This document shows positions 53,123 through 62,236 of a stretch of 64,000 nt of DNA, one piece after another. How positions within the stretch are numbered: the first letter of the stretch is position 1; every line of letters begins with the position of its first letter. A program made the translations under genes and the position numbers. The notes under the pieces were generated by a model. The model had not been told where the DNA came from. It made no database searches and saw only the letters and a list, made by a program, of their open reading frames with translations. The stretch spans positions 39,975 through 103,974 of the forward strand of contig NZ_JAKNQL010000020.1 of assembly GCF_022662375.1 (NCBI RefSeq), written 5' to 3'. Source of the stretch: Pseudomonas sp. CROZ-RG-20F-R04-15. GTDB taxonomy: Bacteria > Pseudomonadota > Gammaproteobacteria > Pseudomonadales > Pseudomonadaceae.

Positions 53123-54514
53123 TCAGTTCAGCACCACCGCGCCACGTTTTTCCAGCTTGCGACGGCGTGCCACCAACAGACCGGCAGCCACCACCATCAG
53201 GCTCAGCAGGCCAGTCGCGAGGATCTCCACGCGGTGCGCTTCCTGGAACAGCATGATGGTCAGGGCCGCGACGATGAAGATGATCACCGCGTAGGTCAGG
53301 CCCGGGAACAGCCACATGCTGAAGACGATTTTTTCGCCGCGCGCCATGCGTTGTTTACGCATACGCAGTTGCGAGAAGGCGATCACCAGGTACACCAGCA
53401 GTGCGATCGCGCCGGAGCTGGCCAGCAGGAATTCGAACACCGCAGCCGGGGCCACGTAGTTGGCGAAGGTGCACAGGAACGCTGCGCCAGTCGACAGCAT
53501 GACCGCCCAGTAAGGCGTGCCGCTCTTGTTGGTTCGGGTCGACATGGCCGGTGCATCGCCACGCTTGCCGAGGGAGAAGAGCATGCGCGACGAGGTATAC
53601 AGCGCCGAGTTCAGGCAACTGGTCACCGCGACCAGAACCACAATGTCGACGATCATCTTCGCGTTAGGAATGCCCATGCGCTCAAGCACAGTCTGGTAGG
53701 AACCGAGGTTGGCCAGCGTAGGATCGTTCCAAGGGACCAAAGCGACAACGATGAAGATCGATACGAGGTAGAACAAGCCGATCCGCCAGATCACCGAGTT
53801 GGTGGCCTTGGAAATCTGCTTGCCCGGGTTCTTCGATTCCGCGGCCGCGATGGTCACGATTTCGGTACCCATGAAGGAGAACATGGTGGTCAGGATCGCG
53901 CCCAGTACCGCGCCCATGCCGTTAGGCAGGAAGCCGCCGCTGTCGAACAGGTGCGAAACGCCGCTGACCTGGCTGTTCGGCAGGAAACCGAAGATCGCCG
54001 CCAGACCGAGGGCAATGAAGCCGATGATTGCCAGCACTTTGATCAGGGCAAACCAGAATTCGAACTCGCCGTAATTCTTCACGCTGAACAGGTTGGTGAT
54101 GGTCAGGAGCATGGTGATAACCAGCGCGAAGGCCCAGATGCCGACGTCTGGGAACCATGCGTGCAGGATGGTCGCAGCGGCGTTGGCTTCCAGCGGAATC
54201 ACCAACACCCAGAACCACCAGTACAACCAGCCAATGGTGAAACCAGCCCAATGCCCAATGGCACGGTCGGCGTAAGTCGAAAACGAACCGGTGTCCGGCG
54301 AGGCAACGGCCATTTCGCCGAGCATGCGCATCACCAACACCACCAGGGTACCGGCGGCGGCATAGGCCAGCAGCACGGCGGGGCCAGCGGCCGCAATGGC
54401 GTGGCCGGAGCCAACGAACAGTCCGGCGCCGATCACACCGGCGATCGACAACATGGTCACATGACGCGGTTTGAGCCCCTGTTCGAGGCCATTGGAGCTT
54501 GGGGTACTGCTCAT
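53123..54514 (-). CDS. gabP: Amino acid permease, GabP/AnsP type (APC superfamily)
   Basis: 463 residues, about 12 transmembrane helices, an APC amino acid transporter. The family motif GLEQGLKPRHVTMLSIAGVIGAGLFVGSG (residues ~10-38) includes the helix-1 substrate site. The length and MSSTPSSNGLEQGLK start are those of gamma-aminobutyrate permeases, so GABA is the most likely substrate; other amino acids cannot be excluded. The start at 54512-54514 has AAGG eight bases upstream; the longer frame is not credible. Its 5' side faces the divergent HisPJQM-type operon. Confidence 0.88.
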   Translation of the reverse strand: MSSTPSSNGLEQGLKPRHVTMLSIAGVIGAGLFVGSGHAIAAAGPAVLLAYAAAGTLVVLVMRMLGEMAVASPDTGSFSTYADRAIGHWAGFTIGWLYWWFWVLVIPLEANAAATILHAWFPDVGIWAFALVITMLLTITNLFSVKNYGEFEFWFALIKVLAIIGFIALGLAAIFGFLPNSQVSGVSHLFDSGGFLPNGMGAVLGAILTTMFSFMGTEIVTIAAAESKNPGKQISKATNSVIWRIGLFYLVSIFIVVALVPWNDPTLANLGSYQTVLERMGIPNAKMIVDIVVLVAVTSCLNSALYTSSRMLFSLGKRGDAPAMSTRTNKSGTPYWAVMLSTGAAFLCTFANYVAPAAVFEFLLASSGAIALLVYLVIAFSQLRMRKQRMARGEKIVFSMWLFPGLTYAVIIFIVAALTIMLFQEAHRVEILATGLLSLMVVAAGLLVARRRKLEKRGAVVLN

Positions 54515-55067
54515 CGAAACTACCTTTGCAAGGAAAGCGATTGCGTCCGGCCCGTCTGGCATTTCCTTCTCGTAAAAAGAATCCAACGGGGCGTTCCTTA
54601 TTCTGCACGCAATAAATGCGCCAAAATGTTTCAATCTCTTCTGGGCTGCGGCTTTGCGCGCGACCGGAGGATCATCGCAAGTCCTTGAGATTAATGGCTA
54701 TTCGCCAGAGCGTTACCCTGCGACTCACTTTCAAGACGAATAAGCGCACCAGAAACACACTGAAAAAGTGTGGGATGCACAATAAAAGGGCGAATCAGGA
54801 ACGTTCGACCGGATAGCGCTTCCAACACCCCGCCAAAGCTGGCAACATCGCGCCTTTTTTTACGCGACACCCACGGGTTTGCACGATCAAACACCCGTTC
54901 GGTTGTTGATGGGGCGACAGTCTGCTGTGCCGATGCGACAACCTGCCACACGCCACCCGTTAACCGCTCACAGCGCTGTTGGCTGCCATTGAAACGCTAT
55001 GCTAGCTTGGCCGCCTCGCCAGGACGGCCATCCAACAGCTGGAGCGCAACATATATGAGGAACGCAC
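54515..55067. other. Divergent gabP / ABC-transporter intergenic region
   Basis: A 553-base gene-free region. No sigma-54 element, riboswitch or large repeat is seen. Several short inverted repeats exist, none compelling. The right-hand 60 bases (55010-55067) presumably hold the promoter and leader of the ABC operon. Confidence 0.45.
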
Positions 55068-55841
55068 ATGGCTGAGGCCGCGCCCGCGCTTGAAATCCGC
55101 AACTTGCACAAACGCTACGGACAGCTTGAGGTGCTCAAAGGCATCTCGCTGACCGCCCGCGATGGCGATGTGATCTCGATCCTCGGTTCCTCCGGTTCCG
55201 GCAAGTCCACGTTCCTGCGTTGCATCAACCTGCTGGAAAACCCGCACCAGGGCCAGATTCTGGTGGCCGGTGAAGAACTCAAGCTCAAATCCGCCAAGAA
55301 TGGCGAACTGGTTGCCGCCGACGGCAAACAGATCAATCGCCTGCGCTCCGAGATTGGTTTTGTATTTCAAAACTTTAATCTGTGGCCGCACATGAGCATC
55401 CTCGACAACATCATCGAAGCGCCGCGTCGCGTGCTCGGCCAGAGCAAGGCCGAAGCCATCGAAGTCGCCGAAGCGCTGCTGGCCAAGGTCGGCATCGCCG
55501 ACAAGCGCCACGCCTACCCGGCGCAATTGTCCGGCGGCCAGCAACAGCGCGCAGCAATCGCCCGCACGCTGGCGATGCAACCGAAGGTTATCCTGTTCGA
55601 CGAGCCCACCTCGGCGCTTGACCCGGAAATGGTTCAGGAAGTACTTAGTGTCATCCGCGCACTGGCCGAAGAAGGCCGCACCATGCTGCTCGTGACCCAC
55701 GAAATGGGTTTCGCCCGTCAGGTCTCCAGCGAAGTGGTGTTCCTTCATCAGGGCCTTATAGAAGAGCAAGGATCGCCTCAGCAGGTGTTCGAAAACCCGC
55801 TTTCGGCGCGCTGCAAACAATTCATGTCCAGCAACCGCTAA
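55068..55841 (+). CDS. Polar amino acid ABC transporter ATPase (HisP/AotP type)
   Basis: 257 residues, a cytosolic ATPase subunit. Walker A GSSGSGKST (about residues 42-50), Q loop FQNFNLWPHMS, signature LSGGQQQRAAIA, Walker B VILFDEPTSALD and the H loop VTHEMGF are all intact. It leads the four-gene unit hisP-J-Q-M type (55068-58064). In related pseudomonads the corresponding unit serves basic amino acids such as histidine, lysine, arginine or ornithine. The exact substrate is not readable from sequence. Confidence 0.96.
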   Translation: MAEAAPALEIRNLHKRYGQLEVLKGISLTARDGDVISILGSSGSGKSTFLRCINLLENPHQGQILVAGEELKLKSAKNGELVAADGKQINRLRSEIGFVFQNFNLWPHMSILDNIIEAPRRVLGQSKAEAIEVAEALLAKVGIADKRHAYPAQLSGGQQQRAAIARTLAMQPKVILFDEPTSALDPEMVQEVLSVIRALAEEGRTMLLVTHEMGFARQVSSEVVFLHQGLIEEQGSPQQVFENPLSARCKQFMSSNR

Positions 55842-55854
55842 CGGAGCAACATGC

Positions 55855-56604
55855 ATGCAGAATTTCAAGAAGGTCTTTCTGGCCGCAGCCGTCACCCTGG
55901 CGTTCAGCGCCGGTGCCATGGCTGAAACCCTGAAGATGGGCATCGAAGCGGCCTACCCGCCATTCAACAACAAAGACGCCAGCGGCAACGTGGTCGGCTT
56001 CGACAAAGACATCGGCGACGCCCTCTGCGCGAAGATGAAAGTCGAGTGCACCGTGGTCACTTCCGACTGGGACGGCATCATTCCGGCCCTGAACGCGAAG
56101 AAGTTCGACTTCCTGATCTCCTCGCTGTCGATCACCGAAGAGCGCAAGGGCGCGGTCGACTTCACCGACCCGTACTACTCGAACAAGCTGCAGTTCATTG
56201 CACCGAAAAACGTCGACTTCAAAACCGACAAGGACTCGCTGAAGGGCAAGTCCATCGGTACCCAGCGCGCCACGCTGGCCGGCACCTGGCTGGAAGACAA
56301 CTACGGCAGCGATCTCAACGTCAAACTCTATGACACCCAGGAAAACGCCTACCTCGACCTGACGTCCGGTCGTGTCGACGCGATCCTCGCCGACAAGTAC
56401 GCCAACTATGACTGGCTGAAAAGCGACGCTGGCAAGAACTACGAGTTCAAAGGCGACCCGGTCGTAGAAAGCGACAAGATCGGCATCGCGGTGCGTAAAG
56501 GCGATCCCCTGCGTGAGAAACTCAACGCCGCGCTGAAGGAAATCGTCGCCGACGGTACCTACAAGAAGATCAACGACAAGTACTTCCCGTTCAGCATCTA
56601 CTGA
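55855..56604 (+). CDS. Periplasmic basic amino acid-binding protein (HisJ/ArgT type)
   Basis: 249 residues, signal peptide (VFLAAAVTLAFSAGAMA), SBP family 3: LKMGIEAAYPPFNN, GFDKDIGDALCAKMK with a Cys pair (LCAKMKVECTVV) as in HisJ, IGTQRATLAGTWLE and LDLTSGRVDAILAD. The Cys pair and GFDKDIG support the lysine-arginine-ornithine/histidine group. It follows the ATPase by 13 bases, so the same operon supplies it in excess over the permeases if the downstream hairpin is active. Confidence 0.95.
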   Translation: MQNFKKVFLAAAVTLAFSAGAMAETLKMGIEAAYPPFNNKDASGNVVGFDKDIGDALCAKMKVECTVVTSDWDGIIPALNAKKFDFLISSLSITEERKGAVDFTDPYYSNKLQFIAPKNVDFKTDKDSLKGKSIGTQRATLAGTWLEDNYGSDLNVKLYDTQENAYLDLTSGRVDAILADKYANYDWLKSDAGKNYEFKGDPVVESDKIGIAVRKGDPLREKLNAALKEIVADGTYKKINDKYFPFSIY

Positions 56605-56682
56605 TCCTGACCTGTGGGACTGGCGCCGTGATTGAACGGCGCCGGCTCCCGACTTTGCCTGCCGCAATTTGAACAGAAACCC

Positions 56683-57375
56683 ATGATTATCGACCTCTAC
56701 GGATTCGGCCCGGCCCTCGCTGCCGGCGCGCTGATGACCGTCCAACTGGCTCTCACCGCCCTGTGTCTGGGACTGGTGCTCGGCCTGCTCGGTGCCTTGG
56801 CCAAGACTTCCCCGTACAAGCCGTTGCAATGGCTTGGCGAAACCTACTCGACCATCGTACGTGGTGTGCCGGAACTGCTTTGGGTTCTGCTGATCTACCT
56901 CGGCACCGTCAAGACGATGAATGCCATTGGCGAATATTTTGGCAATCCAGACCTGGCGCTAAGCCCCTTTGTGGCGGGCGTAACCGCACTCGGACTGTGC
57001 TTCGGCGCCTATGCCACGGAGGTATTTCGTGGCGCCATCCTGGCCATTCCGAAAGGACACCGTGAGGCCGGTCAGGCCCTGGGCCTGTCGAAATGGCGGA
57101 TCTTCACCCGGTTGATCATGCCGCAGATGTGGCGCATCGCCCTGCCCGGCCTGGGCAATCTGTTCATGATCCTGATGAAAGACACCGCTCTGGTGTCGGT
57201 CATCGGCCTGGAAGAAATCATGCGCAATGCGCAGAACGCCGTGACCTTCGCCAAGCATCCATTCACCTTCTATCTGGTCGCAGCCATCATGTATCTGGGC
57301 CTGACCATACTGGCGATGGCCACCATGCACTTCATGGAAAAACGCGCCGCCCGTGGCTTCGTGAGGACGACGTAA
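56683..57375 (+). CDS. Amino acid ABC transporter permease (HisQ type)
   Basis: 230 residues, about five helices, with the EAA loop (GHREAGQALGLSKWRIFTRLIMPQMWRIALPG) that contacts the ATPase. The start ATG 56683 gives the usual N-terminus (MIIDLYGFGPAL); the reading frame from 56632 is longer but starts in the intergenic part. Its TAA overlaps the next gene's ATG (TAATG). Confidence 0.96.
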   Translation: MIIDLYGFGPALAAGALMTVQLALTALCLGLVLGLLGALAKTSPYKPLQWLGETYSTIVRGVPELLWVLLIYLGTVKTMNAIGEYFGNPDLALSPFVAGVTALGLCFGAYATEVFRGAILAIPKGHREAGQALGLSKWRIFTRLIMPQMWRIALPGLGNLFMILMKDTALVSVIGLEEIMRNAQNAVTFAKHPFTFYLVAAIMYLGLTILAMATMHFMEKRAARGFVRTT

Positions 57376-58064
57376 TGGAATGGGAAGTCATCTATAAGTG
57401 GCTGCCGAAGTTCTTTCAGGGCGCCGTCCTGACACTCGAACTGGTGGGCATCGCCGTTATTCTCGGGTTGTTGCTGGCGATCCCTCTGGGCATCGCGCGC
57501 TCCTCCAAGCTCTGGCTTGTTCGCGCATTTCCTTACGCTTACATCTTTTTCTTTCGTGGCACTCCGCTGCTCGTACAACTGTTTCTGGTCTACTACGGCC
57601 TGGCTCAGTTCGACGCCGTACGCGACAGTTTCATGTGGCCGTATTTGCGAGAACCCTTCTGGTGCGCTGTCGCCACGATGACCCTGCATACTGCCGCCTA
57701 TATCGCCGAAATCCTGCGTGGCGCCATTCAAGCGATCCCGCCGGGCGAGATCGAAGCCGCGCGTGCACTGGGCATGTCCAAGGCCAAGGCATTGTTCTAT
57801 ATCGTCCTGCCGCGCGCCGCGCGCATCGGCCTGCCGGCCTACAGCAACGAAGTCATCCTGATGTTGAAGGCCAGTTCTCTGGCGAGCACGGTGACCTTGC
57901 TCGAACTCACCGGCATTACCCGCACGATCATTGCCCGCAACTACCTCACCGTGGATATGTTCTTCACCGCAGGCGTCATTTACCTGCTGATGTCGTTTGT
58001 TCTCGTTCAGGCATTCAAACAGCTGGAGCGATGGTTGCGCGTCGATGCCTGCCAAGGGCGTTGA
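57375..58064 (+). CDS. Amino acid ABC transporter permease (HisM type)
   Basis: 229 residues, about five helices, with EAA loop GEIEAARALGMSKAKALFYIVLPRAARIGLPAY. It pairs with the HisQ-type gene as a heterodimer. The ATG overlaps the hisQ stop (57375). Its last 20 bases overlap the start of the methyltransferase gene. Normal length, no anomaly. Confidence 0.96.
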   Translation: MEWEVIYKWLPKFFQGAVLTLELVGIAVILGLLLAIPLGIARSSKLWLVRAFPYAYIFFFRGTPLLVQLFLVYYGLAQFDAVRDSFMWPYLREPFWCAVATMTLHTAAYIAEILRGAIQAIPPGEIEAARALGMSKAKALFYIVLPRAARIGLPAYSNEVILMLKASSLASTVTLLELTGITRTIIARNYLTVDMFFTAGVIYLLMSFVLVQAFKQLERWLRVDACQGR

Positions 58065-59280
58065 CTCCTCCTGCGTGCTGACGGGCGAGGAGTTACTCGC
58101 CCGCTTCACCGCGCTGGATGCTTTTTTGATTGAGCATCAGGTGCTGTGGAAACCTCGACCGTTCACTCATCTTTCGCTTGCTTGGGAAGCGTCCTACCCG
58201 GAACTGGCCTTGTGGCTACGCGGGCGGTCACTGGAAGACGCGGAAAACGCTCACAACCAACCTGCTGATCTTGTTGATGCGCCGGAGCCATTTGCTTCAT
58301 TGGCGGCGTTGTCGGCTGAGCTGAGTGCGGTTGGCGAGTTGCCGCAGCATGCGCTGGAAGCCGCGGGCCATCGATTGAATGTCGATGTGCCGGGGCGCAA
58401 ATGGCAGCAGATCGAGGCATTTGCCAGTCGATTGTCCTTCGCCGCGCAGCCGACGCACTGGCTCGATTGGTGCTCGGGTAAGGGGCACTTGGGTCGGCGC
58501 TTGTTGGGCTCGGGCCAGCAACTGACTTGCGTTGAATACGATCCGCTATTGGTCGCCAGCGGTCAGGCGTTGAGTCAGCGTCATCACTTGCACGCGTTGC
58601 ATGTGGAGCAGGACGTAATGGCGGCGGACGCCTCTTCCGTGCTGAGCGCGACTCACACGCCCGTCGCCCTTCACGCGTGTGGCGATCTACATGTTCAGCT
58701 GATGCAACTGGCCAGCGCTGCCGGTTGCCAGCAAATGGCGATCGCGCCTTGCTGCTACAACCGCATCAGTCGTAGCGAATATCATGCATTGTCTTCGGCC
58801 GGTTCGAAATCGCTCCTACAGCTCTCGTTGGAAGATCTGGCGCTGCCGATGAGTGAAACCGTCACCGCCGGCGCACGCATCCGACGTCAGCGCGACACCT
58901 CAATGGCCCGTCGTCTGGCCTTTGACCTACTGCAACGGCAAGCGCGCGGCGTCGACGAATACCTGCCGACGCCCTCCCTGCCCAGCGCCTGGCTGGAAAA
59001 ACCGTTCGCTGATTACTGTCGAGATCTGGCTGCGCTCAAAGAGTTATCCACAATCGGTGAGCCCGATTGGCCCGCACTCGAAGCGGCCGGTTGGCAGCGG
59101 TTGGCCGAAGTTCGCAACCTTGAATTGCTTCGCGGATTGTTCCGACGACCGCTGGAGCTTTGGCTGAATCTGGATCGGGCGCTTTTCCTCCTCGAACAGG
59201 GATACGTCGTACGCCTCGGCACCTTTTGCGACACCTCACTCACACCGCGTAACTTACTGCTGCTCGCCGAACGCGCTTAA
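58045..59280 (+). CDS. Class I SAM-dependent methyltransferase (PF13679 type)
   Basis: 411 residues. The middle contains the SAM motif: HWLDWCSGKGHLGRRLL (glycine loop) followed by LTCVEYDPLLV and a HACGDLHVQLM region; CCYNR is a conserved acceptor-side segment of the METTL25-like family. N- and C-terminal parts are helical and unassigned. The substrate is unknown (RNA or protein). It starts at ATG 58045, inside the end of the hisM gene, so expression is coupled to the transporter even though the functions seem unrelated. Confidence 0.83.
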   Translation: MPAKGVDSSCVLTGEELLARFTALDAFLIEHQVLWKPRPFTHLSLAWEASYPELALWLRGRSLEDAENAHNQPADLVDAPEPFASLAALSAELSAVGELPQHALEAAGHRLNVDVPGRKWQQIEAFASRLSFAAQPTHWLDWCSGKGHLGRRLLGSGQQLTCVEYDPLLVASGQALSQRHHLHALHVEQDVMAADASSVLSATHTPVALHACGDLHVQLMQLASAAGCQQMAIAPCCYNRISRSEYHALSSAGSKSLLQLSLEDLALPMSETVTAGARIRRQRDTSMARRLAFDLLQRQARGVDEYLPTPSLPSAWLEKPFADYCRDLAALKELSTIGEPDWPALEAAGWQRLAEVRNLELLRGLFRRPLELWLNLDRALFLLEQGYVVRLGTFCDTSLTPRNLLLLAERA

Positions 59281-59709
59281 AACGTTACAGCCTGTGGATA
59301 ACTCTGTTGATGGTTTTCCCATGGATCCAATATCTGCGGCTGTTTCGCTGCGTTAACAGCACTGGTCATTTTTTGTTCACACAAATAAAAAACCTGTAAA
59401 ACAGGGATTTGCGAACAAAATGAGAATGGGTTCACAAAACCTCGCCTCAGTACGAGTTGGCGCCTCTCAGTTGTGCATAAGCTGCCAATCAAAACGACAT
59501 AACCGCCGAATAATGGGCGCGCCGAGCGAATAATCGCGGCCTCGCGAAAGCCGAAACTCCCCTGCCTTCCCTGCAAAACAGCCCTATCGTGCTTAAGGCG
59601 TAAATGCTGTGTTACGCATTGCGCAGGGCTTAATTTGCTGCGATGCAAAAATAGTCTGAATTCAGGGGTTTACAGGATCTTCCCAATCGCTATAATCGTC
59701 GCCCACAAC
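59281..59709. other. Intergenic region before tRNA-Thr
   Basis: A 429-base gene-free region. A DnaA-box-like nonamer TGTGGATAA is at 59293-59301, just after the methyltransferase stop; one box alone does not indicate an origin. A weak hairpin with CCTG and CAGG arms is near 59391. The minus-strand ORF here has no support. The tRNA promoter must lie close to 59680. Confidence 0.5.
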
Positions 59710-59785
<76 letters not shown>

Positions 59786-59792
59786 TACAAAA

Positions 59793-59826
59793 CAAGGGCT
59801 TGCAGCGATGCAGGCCCTTTGTTTTT
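59793..59826 (+). terminator. Terminator of tRNA-Thr
   Basis: CAAGGGCTTGCA, GCGA loop, TGCAGGCCCTTTG (one G-T pair) and a T-run. Confidence 0.88.
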
Positions 59827-60007
59827 GGGTTACACGTAACAAGCCACGTAACAAGCGTCCTGAACGATCCCACACGCGGATCTTTTCTAACATGCGCAAC
59901 GACGTATGCAGATGGCCTTCGCCTCACACAGTGAGCGAGTCTAGCGCCCGGCGAGTTCTGAAGGTCGCGCCTAAAATGTGTGACCCCGCGAAAAAAGAGT
60001 AATAAAG

Positions 60008-60213
60008 GTGATATGCCTTTCGAAAATTCGCTACAAGCCACGTTCTATAAGGCTTTCAGCGATTTTCTAAAAAGGTGATATCTAAGTGATATAGAAGTAA
60101 TCGTATTACTCTTTTATAAGGTGATATTTCACAATCACCAAACCCAATGAAACCGGGGGTTTGGCCGAAATATCACTTTTCATATCACTTCATATTACTT
60201 TTCCGTGTGATAT
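60008..60213. repeat. Cluster of GTGATAT motifs with interspersed AGTAAT/ATTACT
   Basis: Seven copies of GTGATAT or its complement ATATCAC lie within 206 bases (60008, 60075, 60086, 60121, 60170, 60182, 60207). Intermixed are several AGTAAT/ATTACT motifs (59999, 60096, about 60105, 60194, and two between 60259 and 60275). The DNA is AT-rich and holds no credible gene. Cause unknown: candidate operator array, nucleoid-protein nucleation region or replication-type iterons. Confidence 0.85.
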
Positions 60214-60381
60214 CGAACCCCTAGTAAAACCGGGGCGTCCAGCGCATTTTTCCCGCCGTATTACTTTTATTACTCTTTTTGAAAAGCCCTCCCTCTTCCT
60301 GAGAAAAAATCTCATCTACACGCACTTCAATCTGCCGTTTAGAATTCGCGTCTCGCTATCTCAAGATGCCGGAAATTTCAT

Positions 60382-60777
60382 ATGAGACGCCTCACCAAAG
60401 AGCCAGCCTTGCCAAAGATCGATGTTACGAAGGAAGGCCGTTACTGGCGGCTAGACTGGGATTACCAGGAAGCACCCGAAAGCAAAGTGTTGCTCACCAA
60501 TAGAGAGTTTTTAGACGGCTACGTTTGCGGCCTGCTTGACGCATTAGGAGTGTCGGCAGGTGGAATATGCCGCCCCTCAGCTCGCACGGGCACAGTCAAG
60601 AAACTGAGCGAAAAAACGGCTCTGCACCTGAGCACGCTACTCGAAGACTTGCTGCACTCGCACGTCAAAGCAGAACACCGTCGCCTGTTGAATGCAGCGG
60701 AAGTCGAGGACATGATGAGAGGGTGCAAATTGGAAGGCGCTACAGATCACAAATTCGGTATCACCCGCGAACACTAA
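60382..60777 (+). CDS. Hypothetical protein after GTGATAT cluster
   Basis: 131 residues, soluble, no family recognised. It begins MRRLTKEPALPKIDVTKEGR and has a basic middle (KKLSEKTALHLSTLLEDLLH) and an end with AEVEDMMRGCKLEG. It has good codon usage and a modest GGAAA upstream. The neighbourhood (motif cluster, orphan receiver) suggests a mobile or accessory location. No function is proposed. Confidence 0.6.
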   Translation: MRRLTKEPALPKIDVTKEGRYWRLDWDYQEAPESKVLLTNREFLDGYVCGLLDALGVSAGGICRPSARTGTVKKLSEKTALHLSTLLEDLLHSHVKAEHRRLLNAAEVEDMMRGCKLEGATDHKFGITREH

Positions 60778-60833
60778 ACGTCCTAAGCTGTCCTTTCGAT
60801 AGAGTAAAATTCTGACGATTAAGGAACGACCTA

Positions 60834-61253
60834 GTGAATGTGAATTGGGAAGGGTTGGAGCCGGTCGATGGGTTGGTAATCGTTATCGAGGATGACCCTA
60901 CCCTTCGTGGACTGATGGCGGACATTTTGACCGACATCGCTGCCGAAGTTTTAGAGTTTGGGACAGCCGACGACGCGCTCACCTATCTGCTCGAACACCG
61001 AGGCAGTTGCTCCCTCGCAATTGTTGATCACGGTTTGCCTGGACAAATTCAAGGGGCGGAGTTTATTGAGCTTGCCAAGAGCCGTTGGCCCGCGATCGCC
61101 ACAATTCTGACTTCCGGATATTTGATCGAACCAGCAACCGTGCCATCGGGAACAATTTATCTGCACAAGCCATGGTCGATGGACGACTTCGTTGACTCCG
61201 TCACTACCCTTCTGCAGCCTGTGAATGGTTCGACTGGCATGACGAAATCGTAG
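60834..61253 (+). CDS. Orphan single-domain response regulator receiver
   Basis: 139 residues: a receiver domain only. The acidic pocket is EDD (18-20 region, VIEDDPTLRG), the phospho-acceptor Asp is in SLAIVDHGLPG (near residue 66), the switch Thr/Ser is in ILTSGY and the Lys in LHKPWS. There is no output domain, and no kinase gene is in the window, so it would act by protein contact, like CheY-type or hybrid partners. GTG 60834 is preferred because AAGGA lies eight bases upstream; a second GTG two codons on is an alternative. Accessory location. Confidence 0.85.
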   Translation: MNVNWEGLEPVDGLVIVIEDDPTLRGLMADILTDIAAEVLEFGTADDALTYLLEHRGSCSLAIVDHGLPGQIQGAEFIELAKSRWPAIATILTSGYLIEPATVPSGTIYLHKPWSMDDFVDSVTTLLQPVNGSTGMTKS

Positions 61254-61261
61254 GTTAAACC

Positions 61262-61351
61262 GTGAGTAACTATCAGATCGTTGCCCTTGCCTTCGCGATG
61301 ACCATCACATGGGCCGCATTAGTGGCTTGGATTATGTCGTGGTACTGGTAG
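61262..61351 (+). CDS. 29-residue predicted membrane peptide
   Basis: GTG start at 61262, eight bases after the receiver gene's stop. Translated it reads MSNYQIVALAFAMTITWAALVAWIMSWYW in two parts: MSNYQIVALAFAMTI and TWAALVAWIMSWYW. It is strongly hydrophobic with aromatic ends, a plausible single membrane helix. AGG precedes the start at seven bases. Tight spacing suggests translation with the receiver. No experimental or family support is available here, so this is a candidate only. Confidence 0.45.
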   Translation: MSNYQIVALAFAMTITWAALVAWIMSWYW

Positions 61352-61837
61352 CTGAGAAGTTGTGAAACATCCGACTTAATCTCAAACCCCCGTCCCACTT
61401 GGGCTGGCTCCAGCCTCTCACCGCCGAACGCTGGGTTCACCCACCCTTAAAATTCGATACGTTCAGAATTTGAAAAAGTGCTCTAGCGCCTATTTTTCTG
61501 TACCTCGCCCTTACGGGCCGGGGCATTCAGGCTGGCGCGCAGATCCCACTCACCTTGCCAAGGTGTGCAACTTCGCTTCATTTTTTTTCAAAAGTTTGCA
61601 CACAGTGAAAACGTCTCCTACCTCTATAGCCCCACAGGCGGCCTGAGCCGTAGGCTCGTTTGCACCGCCTCACCTTTTGCACAAAAAAATGACGCAAAGC
61701 CCGTTGGCGGGAGGGGGATAAGTGCTTTTTCGCCAATTTTTTTTAAAAGAAGATCGATTTGTTGCAAACAGTTTGAGTACCCGCAGGGCTGCGTCACCAT
61801 GAACTCCAGCATTTCGCGTGCAGAGCTTAGAGATTCG
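61352..61837. other. Gene-free stretch with long A/T tracts
   Basis: About 486 bases. Two poly-T tracts (61579-61590 region and 61738-61745) follow similar AAGTTTGCACA/TTTGCACAA sequences. Short minus-strand ORFs here end against GC-rich segments and are not convincing. I see no promoter, repeat or RNA structure I would defend. Confidence 0.4.
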
Positions 61838-62056
61838 CTAACACTGCCGTAGTCGCATGATCGCGTCTGTTAACGCTTGTGCATTTGTGTCCATGGCTTC
61901 CATGGCGACGAGTGCATTATCTGCAACATTCGCCGCGCCACTCTCTGAGAGCCATTTGGTGATCTCCTCGATTGCCGCGCCTAGGGCATGCTGGTTGTGT
62001 AGGAGCAATGTCAGAGCATCCGCTGTGGCGATCTTGCAGTCCGAGTTATCCATCAT
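61838..62056 (-). CDS. Small hypothetical protein, 72 residues
   Basis: Starts with a double ATG (62056 and 62053), with AAGGA seven bases before; longer readings from 62290 lack a ribosome site. The sequence is helical with many small residues (ALTLLLHNQHALGAAIEEI, NALVAMEAMDTNAQALTDAI). No family recognised. It is divergent from the LexA-box gene; the box is about 140 bases from its start. Confidence 0.65.
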   Translation of the reverse strand: MMDNSDCKIATADALTLLLHNQHALGAAIEEITKWLSESGAANVADNALVAMEAMDTNAQALTDAIMRLRQC

Positions 62057-62196
62057 GGTTGCGTCCTTGAAAAGTGGTTCGGGAAGCCTAGCCCATCCTT
62101 CGAATGGTTCGCTGGTCGCTGCTAGCTTAGAGAGCCATAAACCGTCTCTGCCGCCAGTCGGCCTATTGATGTGAGGCGATATGTATGCCGATATAC

Positions 62197-62212
62197 TGTT
62201 TGCATATACAGT
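62197..62212. promoter_or_regulatory. LexA (SOS) box
   Basis: CTGTTTGCATATACAG fits CTGT-N8-ACAG exactly, with AT-rich centre, and is embedded in an extended ATACTGT...ACAGTAT palindrome. It is 25 bases upstream of the ATG at 62237, in operator position. Confidence 0.85.
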
Positions 62213-62236
62213 ATCTGAGTTGAGCAGGCAGTACCG

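Noticed and set aside
59293..59301. DnaA-type nonamer TGTGGATAA as an origin marker
   Set aside because: Only one box, no AT-rich unwinding element and no dnaA/dnaN genes nearby.
59277..59648. Minus-strand 123-codon ORF between methyltransferase and tRNA-Thr
   Set aside because: No ribosome site, unusual composition and no family; looks like chance.
61565..61852. Plus- and minus-strand ORFs in the A/T-tract gap
   Set aside because: No ribosome site; they cross poly-T tracts and differ in frame on both strands without support.
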